DNA of 18,842 bases from an uncultured Elusimicrobia bacterium. Its GTDB lineage: Bacteria; RUG730. The number at the start of each line of letters is the position of its first letter. Position 1 is the stretch's first letter. This document shows, piece by piece, positions 7,830 through 15,163 of the stretch. The position numbers and the translations under genes were made by a program. The notes under the pieces are model-generated. The model did not search any database. It saw nothing but the letters and a program-made list of their open reading frames with translations, and had not been told where the DNA came from. Location of the stretch: the NCBI GenBank assembly GCA_900321865.1, contig ONXP01000034.1, positions 1-18,842 of the forward strand. The letters run 5' to 3'.

Positions 7830-8687
7830 CTATTCCTTAACTGCTCCTGCCATAACTCCTTTTATAATATATTTTTGCATAAGCAAATAAATAGTCACTA
7901 TCGGAAAAATAGTAATAGTAATTCCAGCCATAAGTAAAGGATATTCTGTCATATGACTTCCTTGAAAAACCATTAACCCCCTTTGAAGTGGCATTAAAGT
8001 TTTACTGGAAAGTACAAGCATAGCTAAAAGATATTCATTCCAAACACCTAAAGCTGTAAATATAACCATAACTGCTATTGCTTGTTTAGCAAGAGGTAAA
8101 GCTACATGTAAATATATTCTAAATTTATTACAACCATCTATTTTAGCTGCATTTTCTAAATCTTTAGGCATTTTATCAAAAAAAGTCTTTAACATAAAAA
8201 TAGTCATTGCAAGTCCACCATTAATCTGAGGCAAAATATACCCTATTCTAGTATTAATTAAATTTAATTTAGTCAAAAGTATATAAAGAGATATAAAAGA
8301 TCCTGGAATAGGAATCATCATAGTAGCCATAAAAAGAATATAAAAGAAATTTCTTAAAGGAAACTTAAATCTAGAAAAAGCGAATGCAGCAAGAGAACCT
8401 ATAAAAATAACCCCAAAAACAACCACAACTGTATAAAACAAACTATTGAAAAAATATACTCCAAAATTCGCCTTTGTCCATGCAACAACAAAATTATTCC
8501 AAACAGGATGCTTAGGAAACAAACTCATATCAGTAAAAACTGTTTGTTGTGTTTTTAATGCTGCCGAAAACATCCAAACCAAAGGGAAAATACAAGAAAT
8601 AGAAACTAAAATCAAAATTATTTGAGAAAAAAAAGTCTTTAAAAAATTAATTGTCCTGTATCTATAAATATATAGATTTTTCAACAT
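7830..8687 (-). CDS. Sugar ABC transporter permease, MalG/UgpE family
   Basis: The protein has 285 residues, usual for the family, with six predicted membrane helices. The EAA loop that docks on the ATPase is at about 177-199 (LENAAKIDG, then FRIYLHVALPLAKQ). The C-terminus YIIKGVMAGAVKE is characteristic of MalG-type carbohydrate permeases. It should form the inner-membrane channel with the MalF-type permease encoded 19 bases upstream, and import a mono- or oligosaccharide delivered by the binding lipoprotein. The ATG at 8687 follows an AAGAGGT ribosome site. No ATPase gene is present in the cluster, which is common for this importer class because one MsmK/UgpC-type ATPase can serve several systems. 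The specific sugar cannot be deduced. Confidence 0.92.
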   Translation of the reverse strand: MLKNLYIYRYRTINFLKTFFSQIILILVSISCIFPLVWMFSAALKTQQTVFTDMSLFPKHPVWNNFVVAWTKANFGVYFFNSLFYTVVVVFGVIFIGSLAAFAFSRFKFPLRNFFYILFMATMMIPIPGSFISLYILLTKLNLINTRIGYILPQINGGLAMTIFMLKTFFDKMPKDLENAAKIDGCNKFRIYLHVALPLAKQAIAVMVIFTALGVWNEYLLAMLVLSSKTLMPLQRGLMVFQGSHMTEYPLLMAGITITIFPIVTIYLLMQKYIIKGVMAGAVKE

Positions 8688-8706
8688 ATAAAACCTCTTA
8701 AAATAT

Positions 8707-9594
8707 TTACCTCTCTATCTTTTTAGAAACTTTTAATTGGAATATAGATAAAATTAAAAGTATTGCTCCAAAAACTAAACTCATAGCACATGCATATCCA
8801 AATCTAGATGTTCCTGTCATCGTAGTTAAAATTCTAGTTATAGGAACTTCAGTATGATATCCTGGTCCACCTTGGGTAGTAGATATAATCAAATCATAAA
8901 TCTGCATAGTTCCAAGAATAGTCAAAATAGAAACCAAAAAAAATATAGGAATCATCAAAGGAATAGTTATGTTTTTAAAAATTTGGAAAGAACTAGCACC
9001 ATCTATTTTAGCCGACTCATAATAATCCCTAGAAATACCTTGAAGTCCAGCTAATAAAATAATAAAACCCCAACCAAAACCTTTCCAAATATGAATAAGA
9101 GCAACAGCCATTAATGCAGTTTTTGGATCTGCTAACCAAGCTCTAGAATATTGTCCTAAGCCTAAGACGGTAAGCATATGATTCAAAAAACCATAACTGC
9201 CATCATAAATCCAATTCCAAATAAGCCCTACAACAATCCCCGATAACACTGGAGGTAAATAAAATATAACACGATATGCTTTAGCACCTCTAATATCTTT
9301 ATCACAACAGAATGCTAAAAATAAAGCTACCCCATTTTGAATAGTTAAAGCGATCAAGGTAATATAAAAAGCATTTAAAACAGATTTCCACCATATCTTA
9401 TTAGAAAATAAAACATCTATAAAATTTTTAAACCCGACGAATTTCGTAAATTTAGAAATTCCATCCCATTCAAAAAAACTTAACTCAACAACTTTGAAAA
9501 TAGGATAAAGGCTGAATACAAGAAAAAGTATTATAGCAGGCAAAACAAATAAATAACTAGAAAATATATCTTTATACTTAATGGATTTTTTCAC
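8707..9594 (-). CDS. Sugar ABC transporter permease, MalF/UgpA family (GTG start)
   Basis: The protein has 295 residues with six predicted helices. It begins with the positive-inside MKKSIKYKDIFSSYLFVLPA typical of UgpA/LacF-type permeases. WDG at 43-45 and the EAA loop at about 191-213 (YESAKIDGASSFQIFKNITIPLM) are family features, as is GGPGYHTEV in a later loop. The start is GTG at 9594, preceded by an AGAGGT ribosome site four bases upstream. It lies 25 bases after the binding-protein gene and 19 before the second permease gene, in the standard order binding protein, MalF-type, MalG-type. It acts in the inner membrane as half of the translocation channel. Confidence 0.92.
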   Translation of the reverse strand: MKKSIKYKDIFSSYLFVLPAIILFLVFSLYPIFKVVELSFFEWDGISKFTKFVGFKNFIDVLFSNKIWWKSVLNAFYITLIALTIQNGVALFLAFCCDKDIRGAKAYRVIFYLPPVLSGIVVGLIWNWIYDGSYGFLNHMLTVLGLGQYSRAWLADPKTALMAVALIHIWKGFGWGFIILLAGLQGISRDYYESAKIDGASSFQIFKNITIPLMIPIFFLVSILTILGTMQIYDLIISTTQGGPGYHTEVPITRILTTMTGTSRFGYACAMSLVFGAILLILSIFQLKVSKKIER

Positions 9595-9619
9595 TATTAC
9601 CTCTAAATTAGATTAAATT

Positions 9620-10912
9620 TTAGAAATTTTCCATCTCTTTTTGTTTAACTTGTTCCACTTCTTGCAAAACAGAAATAGGAGTTTTTTCTCCTATAATTAT
9701 TGACTGTATTCCCTTATCTAAAACTTCTAAAACACTAGGATATTCAAATATATTATATTTCCACGAAGTTATAAAATTATCAGAAGTTTTAGCAAAATCT
9801 TTTAGAACTCCATCTACATATTCTAAACTATTTTTATTAGATGGAATATTTTTAGTAACATCCGTTAAAAAATTCTGCTGTTCGACCGCTGTAAACCATT
9901 TCAAAAATTTAATAACTTCTTCTTTATGCTTAGACTTTTCATTAACCATAAAGGAACTTCCATTCCCTCCCCAAACATACATAGGTCTTTTTGAATTATA
10001 AACAGGAGGAGCCATAACTCCATATTCTAATGTAGGATTCATTCCACTATATACATTAACAGCCCATGAACCATTATAGTTTATAGCCGCTTTTTCATTA
10101 GCAAAAGTCTGCTCGCTTGTTTTATTAATCATAGAAATAGTCCCGGTAGCAAAACAATTATTTTTGCTTAATTCCTCAAACAAAGATAAAACCTTCACCC
10201 AATCTGGATCAGTATAAGGGGTTTCTCCTTTGACGGTAGATATAAACTTTTCCTCTCCCAATATATTATAAGCATAAATAGTTGTTAAACAATCTAAAAA
10301 CCATATTTCTCCAAAGCCACCAACTATCCCCTGATATCCTTTTGCTCTTAATTTTTTATTAGCATCTATAAACTCATTCCAAGTTCTTGGAGGATTCTCA
10401 GGATCTAGACCAGCATTTCTAAACATAGTTTTGTTATACAAAAATTGAATACTAGAAAAATCTATACTGACTCCATAAATACCTGGTTCAACATCGAAAG
10501 GATTGCCTTCTTTAAACTCATTTATCTCAATAGATGTAGGAATAAATTGATCTTTCCATTCATTATTATTTTCTTCCATGTATGATGTCAAATTAGCAAC
10601 ATGTCCAGCATTTATAAAACTCGCAAGGTCTCTTTTCGCTCCTAAAATACTAAAAACATCTGGCAAAGTATTTGTTTGTGCTGCCGCTTTGACCTTAGAT
10701 GAATATGCCTCTGATGGAGCATATAGTTCAAACGAAACATCCACACCAGTCAAATTTTTATATTTATTAGCCAACTCAATAAAAGCATCATCCCTGTCTG
10801 TCATCCAGTGCCAAATAACTATTTTGTTTGTATTTGTCTTATTTTCATTACAGCCAAAACAAATACAAAGAAAACAAAACAACACAAATATATTAAAAAA
10901 ATTTTTTTTCAT
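9620..10912 (-). CDS. Sugar-binding lipoprotein of an ABC importer (solute-binding family 1)
   Basis: The preferred start is the ATG at 10912 (430 residues), because an AAGGAG ribosome site lies seven bases upstream. An in-frame ATG at 10942 would overlap the psd gene and put eleven extra residues before the signal peptide. The N-terminus MKKNFFN leads to a hydrophobic core and ICFGC, with Cys21 as the likely lipidated residue. Family features include the first strand NKIVIWHWMTDRDDAFIELA, a DVF segment, the sugar-contact region YNKTMFRNAGLDPENPPRTWNEF, and a late ...YGVMAPPVYNSKRPMYVWGG segment. It should capture an oligosaccharide outside the inner membrane and pass it to the two permeases encoded next. 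The gap to psd is 11 bases, so it may be cotranscribed with the oxidoreductase genes. An A8 run follows the start codon. Confidence 0.92.
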   Translation of the reverse strand: MKKNFFNIFVLFCFLCICFGCNENKTNTNKIVIWHWMTDRDDAFIELANKYKNLTGVDVSFELYAPSEAYSSKVKAAAQTNTLPDVFSILGAKRDLASFINAGHVANLTSYMEENNNEWKDQFIPTSIEINEFKEGNPFDVEPGIYGVSIDFSSIQFLYNKTMFRNAGLDPENPPRTWNEFIDANKKLRAKGYQGIVGGFGEIWFLDCLTTIYAYNILGEEKFISTVKGETPYTDPDWVKVLSLFEELSKNNCFATGTISMINKTSEQTFANEKAAINYNGSWAVNVYSGMNPTLEYGVMAPPVYNSKRPMYVWGGNGSSFMVNEKSKHKEEVIKFLKWFTAVEQQNFLTDVTKNIPSNKNSLEYVDGVLKDFAKTSDNFITSWKYNIFEYPSVLEVLDKGIQSIIIGEKTPISVLQEVEQVKQKEMENF

Positions 10913-10919
10913 ACATAAA

Positions 10920-10925
10920 CTCCTT
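10920..10925 (-). promoter_or_regulatory. Ribosome binding site fixing the binding-protein start
   Basis: Minus-strand AAGGAG, seven bases before the ATG at 10912. It overlaps the last codons of psd and rules out the upstream in-frame ATG at 10942. Confidence 0.7.
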
Positions 10926-11574
10926 ATAGAACAAAAGACCATTTTGCTAATATAGTTTCTCCCGCAAAAATTTTTTGCCCCTCTACAACATTCAGTTGTA
11001 ATTCCTTTGGTAAATAAATATCTACTTGAGAACCAAATTTAATCATTCCAAACAAATCCCCAGCCTTTACCAAATCATTCTTTTTTTTAAAAAAGACAAT
11101 TGATCTAGCTATCAAACCAGCAATTTGTTTACAAATAATTTTTCTTTTTCCATTTTCAAATAAAACAAGATTTTGCTCATTTTCTATACAAGCTAACCTA
11201 TTCATAGCTGACAAAAATTTTCCTTTTTTATAAGAAACTTCTTTTATTATTCCAGACATAGGAACTCTTTGGACATGCACATTAAAAACTGACATAAAAA
11301 TCCTAACTACATAAACATCTGCTCCCATTATTTCATTGTATTCTTCAGATATCTCCAAAATTTTTCCATCACTAGGAGCCAAAATATCGTTATCATCATA
11401 AGATATATTACGTTTAGGATTTCTAAAAAAATATAAAGAGAACAAAATTAACAAAAAAACTAAAAAAGCTATAAAATAAAAAAGAAGAAATTTAAACAAA
11501 ATCCCACAAAATAAAAACAAGGCTAAAATCAAAAACAATATTCCAAGAGTCTTAAAAAATTCTCTTAAAACCAT
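10924..11574 (-). CDS. psd: Phosphatidylserine decarboxylase proenzyme, short pyruvoyl type
   Basis: It decarboxylates phosphatidylserine to phosphatidylethanolamine at the inner membrane. The 216-residue length fits the short, archaeal-like form of the family. Residues about 8-50 are two membrane segments, followed by FRNPKR (50-55), APSDGKI (66-72) and FMSVFNVHVQRVP (93-105), all conserved in Psd. The self-cleavage site is Gly181-Ser182 in IKFGSQVDIYLP. Cleavage makes the pyruvoyl group at the new Ser182 end and leaves a 35-residue alpha chain. It lies two bases after the gamma-subunit gene of the oxidoreductase. The only candidate AGGA ribosome site is 14 bases from the ATG, so translation may be coupled to the upstream gene. 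A pssA partner, often adjacent in other genomes, is not in this window. Confidence 0.93.
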   Translation of the reverse strand: MVLREFFKTLGILFLILALFLFCGILFKFLLFYFIAFLVFLLILFSLYFFRNPKRNISYDDNDILAPSDGKILEISEEYNEIMGADVYVVRIFMSVFNVHVQRVPMSGIIKEVSYKKGKFLSAMNRLACIENEQNLVLFENGKRKIICKQIAGLIARSIVFFKKKNDLVKAGDLFGMIKFGSQVDIYLPKELQLNVVEGQKIFAGETILAKWSFVL

Positions 11575-11576
11575 AT

Positions 11577-12116
11577 TTATAAATTATATCCTTTTTCAAA
11601 AGCTAATAAATTAAAATCTAATACTTGTTTCTTCTTGCTAGCAAAAGCTTCTTTTATAGCAGAAATAACACTTGTTTTCTGTAAAATATTTATATTTTTT
11701 ATAAAAGCTCCTAATATAACAACATTTGCAAACAATACATTTCCAATAGAATCTGCTAAAGTATTAGCAGAAACAAAAATTTTCTTTATATTTTTTGACA
11801 ATACATTTGTCTCATCATTAGAAACCATATCAGAATTAAAAAGAACTATACCATTTTCTTTTACATAACTACTATATTTCTTTAAAGCCATACTAGTAAA
11901 ACAAACAAAAATATCTATATCTTTTAATATAGGAGAACCAATATACTCGTCTGAAATAATAACCTGACATTTTGCAGCCCCACCTCTAACTTCTGCTCCA
12001 TAAGAAGGGAAAAAAGTAGAATTTTTTCTTTCGATAGAAGCAGCTTGACACAATATCCCACCAGCTAACATAATGCCCTGTCCGCCATATCCACTAATCA
12101 CTATATGTTTTCTCAT
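11577..12116 (-). CDS. 2-oxoacid:ferredoxin oxidoreductase, gamma subunit (KorC/VorC-like)
   Basis: The protein has 179 residues, the normal size of a separate gamma subunit. The nucleotide-binding-like loop GYGGQGIMLAG is at residues 9-19, and YGAEVRGGAAKCQVIIS follows, both hallmarks of the gamma domain of pyruvate/2-oxoacid:ferredoxin oxidoreductases. It assembles with the alpha, beta and ferredoxin-like subunits encoded just upstream into a cytoplasmic complex that makes acyl-CoA from a 2-oxoacid and reduces ferredoxin. Its ATG overlaps the beta-subunit stop as ATGA, so translation is probably coupled. Subunit type alone does not separate 2-oxoglutarate from branched-chain 2-oxoacid specificity. 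Confidence 0.9.
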   Translation of the reverse strand: MRKHIVISGYGGQGIMLAGGILCQAASIERKNSTFFPSYGAEVRGGAAKCQVIISDEYIGSPILKDIDIFVCFTSMALKKYSSYVKENGIVLFNSDMVSNDETNVLSKNIKKIFVSANTLADSIGNVLFANVVILGAFIKNINILQKTSVISAIKEAFASKKKQVLDFNLLAFEKGYNL

Positions 12117-12838
12117 TTTCTATCCTTATAAACACCTAATTTGAATTCTTTACTCACGACATTTTCTATATACTTCATAGCATCATAAGGCTCCATCTTC
12201 CAAGAAGTTGGACACATAGATAAAATTTCAACTAAAGAAAAACCCTTATTATCTATTTGATTTTGAATTGCCTTTTTCATTGCTCTTTTCGTTTCTAAAA
12301 TGTTTTCTGGAGAATGCAAAGATGTTCTTGCAACATAAGTGACATAATCAATAGAACTAATAAGTTCACATACTTTGATAGGATTTCCATCTAAACTAGT
12401 TCTACCTTGAGCTGTTGTTGTTGTTTTCTGTCCAGGAATAGTGGTAGGAGCCATTTGTCCACCTGTCATACCATAGCAAGTATTATTTAAAAAAAATATA
12501 GTAATATTTTCACCTCTATTTGCCGCATGCAAACACTCATTTCCACCTATTGCTATCAAATCACCATCTCCCTGATATGTTACAACAACCTTCTCTGGCA
12601 TTAACCTTTTTATAGCTGTAGCAACAGCAGGAGGTCTGCCATGAGCAGCTTCTAATGTATCAAAATCCCAATAAAAATATCCAAAAACTGCACAACCAAC
12701 AGGAGCAATCGCAATCATTTTTTCTCTAATTCCTAGTTCATCGACAATTTCTGCAAAAAGTCTATGAACTATACCATGTCCACATCCAGGACAATAATGA
12801 TTTTTAACTGGTTTTAAACTTTTAGGTAAAACAAACAT
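12113..12838 (-). CDS. 2-oxoacid:ferredoxin oxidoreductase, beta (thiamine diphosphate) subunit
   Basis: The ATG at 12838 (241 residues) is preferred to the in-frame TTG at 12844, because the AGGTAG ribosome site near 12848-12853 suits it and is too close to the TTG. CPGCGHG at 16-22 and the thiamine diphosphate motif GDGD (90-93) with downstream NN and YGMTGGQ (122-128) are clear. APVGC at 46-50 and EAAHGRPPAVATAIKR at 63-78 are as in KGOR/VOR beta subunits. The subunit holds the cofactor on which the 2-oxoacid is decarboxylated and passes electrons to ferredoxin. The match to proteins named VorA is slightly closer in my memory than to KorB, so branched-chain 2-oxoacids are the first guess. 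The stop codon is TGA. Confidence 0.92.
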   Translation of the reverse strand: MFVLPKSLKPVKNHYCPGCGHGIVHRLFAEIVDELGIREKMIAIAPVGCAVFGYFYWDFDTLEAAHGRPPAVATAIKRLMPEKVVVTYQGDGDLIAIGGNECLHAANRGENITIFFLNNTCYGMTGGQMAPTTIPGQKTTTTAQGRTSLDGNPIKVCELISSIDYVTYVARTSLHSPENILETKRAMKKAIQNQIDNKGFSLVEILSMCPTSWKMEPYDAMKYIENVVSKEFKLGVYKDRK

Positions 12839-12846
12839 TATCAAAA

Positions 12847-13935
12847 CTACCTGCTTAACATATTTTTAATTTTTTCTAAAATCACATTCACTTCTGGTAA
12901 ATCTCCACCAGAAATTCCATAAAAATCTACTGTATTTACTCCGTCAACAGCTAATTTTACATCTTCTAACATCTGTCCCATAGACATTTCAACAACTAAA
13001 ATTTTTCTCGTTCTAGCTATTTCTTTTAATCTATTACTTGGAAAAGGAAATGCTGTTTTTAATCTAAAACACCCAACTTTTAACCCTGATTTTCTAGCTA
13101 AAATACAAGCATCTTTATTTATTCTGGAACTAATTCCATAAGCTACTAAAACAACTTCTGCATCAGAAATTAATTCTTCTTCCCAATCTAATTCTTGTTC
13201 CATTTTTTTATATTTTTCTAGAAGTAAAGTATTCTTTTTAGTAAGCTCTCCTTCATTCATATAAAGAGATCTTATAAATCTAGAATCTCGACCTTCACAA
13301 CCAGTTAAAGCCCATGAAGAAGCATCAAACATTTTTTTATAATCATCCACACTAAGATTTTTGAACTGGTTTTTTAAGACATCTTCTAATGACAATAAAT
13401 CAACTTTTTCCAGCATCTGTCCTATTATTCCATCTGTTAAAATAAAAACAGGATTCCTATACTTAAATGCCAAATAAAATGCTTTTATAGCCATTTCATA
13501 CATTTCTTGAACAGAAGCAGGGAGTAAACAAATCATTTTACAATCTCCGTGCCCACCACCTTTGACAGCCTGAAAATAATCACCCTGAGATCCAGAAATA
13601 TTCCCAAGACCAGGCCCTCCGCGCTGAACATTAACTATCACGCAAGGCAACTCACACCCTATAAGATAAGAAATTCCCTCTTGCATTAAAGAAATTCCAG
13701 GAGACGAAGATGAAGTCATAGCCATCTTTCCTATAACAGCTGCTCCAAAAGTCATATTGATAGAAGCTAACTCTGATTCAGTTTGAAAAAAAAGTTTTCC
13801 TTCTTCTCTCATTCTGATAGACATATATTCTGTAATTTCATTTTGAGGAGTTATAGGATAACCAAAATATGCATCTATACCAGCCTTTATAGCACCTTCT
13901 ACTAAAGCATAATTCCCTTTTAATAGTTTAATCAT
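12847..13935 (-). CDS. vorB: 2-oxoacid:ferredoxin oxidoreductase, alpha subunit (VorB/KorA-like)
   Basis: The protein has 362 residues, the length of stand-alone alpha subunits. GYPITPQNEI at 25-34, ESELASINMTFGAA at about 54-67, MTSSSSPGISLMQEG, RGGPGLG, QAVKGGGHGD, and DGIIGQMLEKV are a run of motifs typical of the subunit that binds the pyrimidine end of thiamine diphosphate across the alpha-beta interface. This set matches proteins usually called 3-methyl-2-oxobutanoate dehydrogenase subunit VorB; korA would be the name if the substrate is 2-oxoglutarate. The ATG at 13935 overlaps the end of the ferredoxin subunit gene by eight bases and has a GAGGT ribosome site inside it. The complex would feed acyl-CoA (for example from valine breakdown) and reduced ferredoxin to the cell; running backwards it would make 2-oxoacids. 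Confidence 0.9.
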   Translation of the reverse strand: MIKLLKGNYALVEGAIKAGIDAYFGYPITPQNEITEYMSIRMREEGKLFFQTESELASINMTFGAAVIGKMAMTSSSSPGISLMQEGISYLIGCELPCVIVNVQRGGPGLGNISGSQGDYFQAVKGGGHGDCKMICLLPASVQEMYEMAIKAFYLAFKYRNPVFILTDGIIGQMLEKVDLLSLEDVLKNQFKNLSVDDYKKMFDASSWALTGCEGRDSRFIRSLYMNEGELTKKNTLLLEKYKKMEQELDWEEELISDAEVVLVAYGISSRINKDACILARKSGLKVGCFRLKTAFPFPSNRLKEIARTRKILVVEMSMGQMLEDVKLAVDGVNTVDFYGISGGDLPEVNVILEKIKNMLSR

Positions 13936-14140
13936 GTAAAACCTCTATAGCACAGTCAGGACAGACTATATAACATCTGCCACAACCTTTACAATCTTTG
14001 CCATCAACTTGTTTAACATAATGATTACCAAAGGCATTAAAAGAAGTGCTAAACTCTAATACTCCAAACGGACAATGCTTTATACAAAGACCACAACTCT
14101 TGCAAAAATCTTCTTTAAAATTAATACGATTTGAACTCAT
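13928..14140 (-). CDS. Two-cluster 4Fe-4S ferredoxin subunit of the 2-oxoacid oxidoreductase (KorD-like)
   Basis: A small 70-residue protein with two 4Fe-4S motifs: Cys13, 16, 19 and 23 (CKSCGLCIKHCP) and Cys50, 53, 56 and 60 (CKGCGRCYIVCP), plus an extra Cys63. It is the electron-relay delta subunit of the complex encoded just downstream. The frame opens at a GTG at 14146, but the ATG at 14140 fits better because the AAGAG ribosome-like site (14146-14150) would overlap the GTG. It is the first gene of the packed cluster and lies just downstream of a promoter candidate. Confidence 0.9.
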   Translation of the reverse strand: MSSNRINFKEDFCKSCGLCIKHCPFGVLEFSTSFNAFGNHYVKQVDGKDCKGCGRCYIVCPDCAIEVLHD

Positions 14141-14169
14141 AAACACTCTTAAAATATTAATGATTATTT

Positions 14170-14197
14170 ATTATATTATAATTATATTTTTTTTCAA
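14170..14197 (-). promoter_or_regulatory. Promoter candidate for the oxidoreductase-psd-importer cluster
   Basis: On the minus strand there is a -35 box TTGAAA (14197-14192), a 16-base spacer and a perfect TATAAT (14175-14170). Two further TATAAT copies lie at 14186-14181 and 14180-14175 but are too close to the -35 box. It occupies the short gap after nnrD, where cotranscription with upstream genes would otherwise be expected. Confidence 0.5.
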
Positions 14198-14202
14198 CTT
14201 TA

Positions 14203-15141
14203 TTACAGATTAAAAAATTGAAATGCTAAAGAAATATTATCTATAACATCTCTAGCTATCAAACTAATTTCGCCTAACTTTCCTTTTGCTTTGTCCCCAG
14301 ATAAAGCATGTATAAAAACCCCTATTTTTGCTGCTTCTAACATAGATATTTTTTTAAAACTAGCCTTTATTCCTGCAATTATCCCAACCAAAACATCTCC
14401 CATACCAGCTGTCGCCATTCCAGAATTCCCTATAATATTAACAAAAGTTTCGTTTCCATCAGAAATAATAGTATTAGCACCTTTTAAAATACATACTAGA
14501 TTATTTTCTAATGCTACATTTTTACAAAAATAAAGTTTTTCTTTTTTTATAATTTCTATATCATCTATATTCAAAAGTCTCTGATATTCTTTATAATGTG
14601 GAGTAATTAATATATTAGATTTTTTATTTTCTATTTCATTTAAAAATTCTATAGCTAACGACTTTGTATATCTTGTTTTATTAGAGATTGCATTTATTGC
14701 ATCTGCATCAATTATTATATCTAAACCATAATTTAATAAAAATTTTAAAATTTTTTTCACAAATCCAACTGTTCTAATATTTTTTGATAATCCAGGACCA
14801 ATGACTACTAAAGATATGTTCTTTTCTTCTATAAAATTTTTCAAAAATTCAAAAGACAAATCATCAAAATATCCATTATTCTCAGATAAATTAGGAACGG
14901 AAAGAACTATTTCCTCTAAAATATGACACATCACTTCTCTAGATATTCCACTAGGTACAGCTAAACTAACAAGTCCTGCACCTGATCTCATGCAAGCTCT
15001 AGATGCCAAAATTCCTGCCCCAACCATCCCAAAACTGCCAGCAATTATCAAAATATGCCCATAGTCATATTTATTAGTATCTTTTTCTCTAAAGCTTGAT
15101 AAAAAAAATTGTCTTATTTCATCAAATGTAATTTCATTCAT
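14203..15141 (-). CDS. nnrD: ADP/ATP-dependent NAD(P)H-hydrate dehydratase, stand-alone
   Basis: It repairs NADHX and NADPHX by dehydrating them back to NADH and NADPH, using a nucleotide as phosphate donor. The protein has 312 residues with a ribokinase-like fold: GSFGMVGAGILA at 35-46, GPGLS at 115-119, DADAIN at 145-150, TPHYKE at 180-185, KGANTII at 220-226, and the signature GNSGMATAGMGDVLVG at 238-253 with the catalytic Asp249. The NAD(P)HX epimerase domain (NnrE), often fused in front, is missing and not encoded in this window. The ATG at 15141 has no recognisable Shine-Dalgarno site, so it may be read by coupling from folC, 22 bases upstream. This is a metabolite-repair gene with no obvious functional link to its neighbours. 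Confidence 0.92.
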   Translation of the reverse strand: MNEITFDEIRQFFLSSFREKDTNKYDYGHILIIAGSFGMVGAGILASRACMRSGAGLVSLAVPSGISREVMCHILEEIVLSVPNLSENNGYFDDLSFEFLKNFIEEKNISLVVIGPGLSKNIRTVGFVKKILKFLLNYGLDIIIDADAINAISNKTRYTKSLAIEFLNEIENKKSNILITPHYKEYQRLLNIDDIEIIKKEKLYFCKNVALENNLVCILKGANTIISDGNETFVNIIGNSGMATAGMGDVLVGIIAGIKASFKKISMLEAAKIGVFIHALSGDKAKGKLGEISLIARDVIDNISLAFQFFNL

Positions 15142-15163
15142 ATTATTTTTAATTTTAAAATAG

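Noticed and set aside
10578-10955. Plus-strand open frame of 125 codons
   Set aside because: It is fully antisense to the well-supported sugar-binding lipoprotein gene and the end of psd, and its translation resembles no protein family.
11635-11868. Plus-strand open frame antisense to the gamma-subunit gene
   Set aside because: The minus strand encodes a conserved subunit with clear motifs; the plus frame is a shadow. The same holds for the frames at 887-1087, 8854-9054, 14291-14533, 15972-16232, 16809-17075 and 18141-18344.
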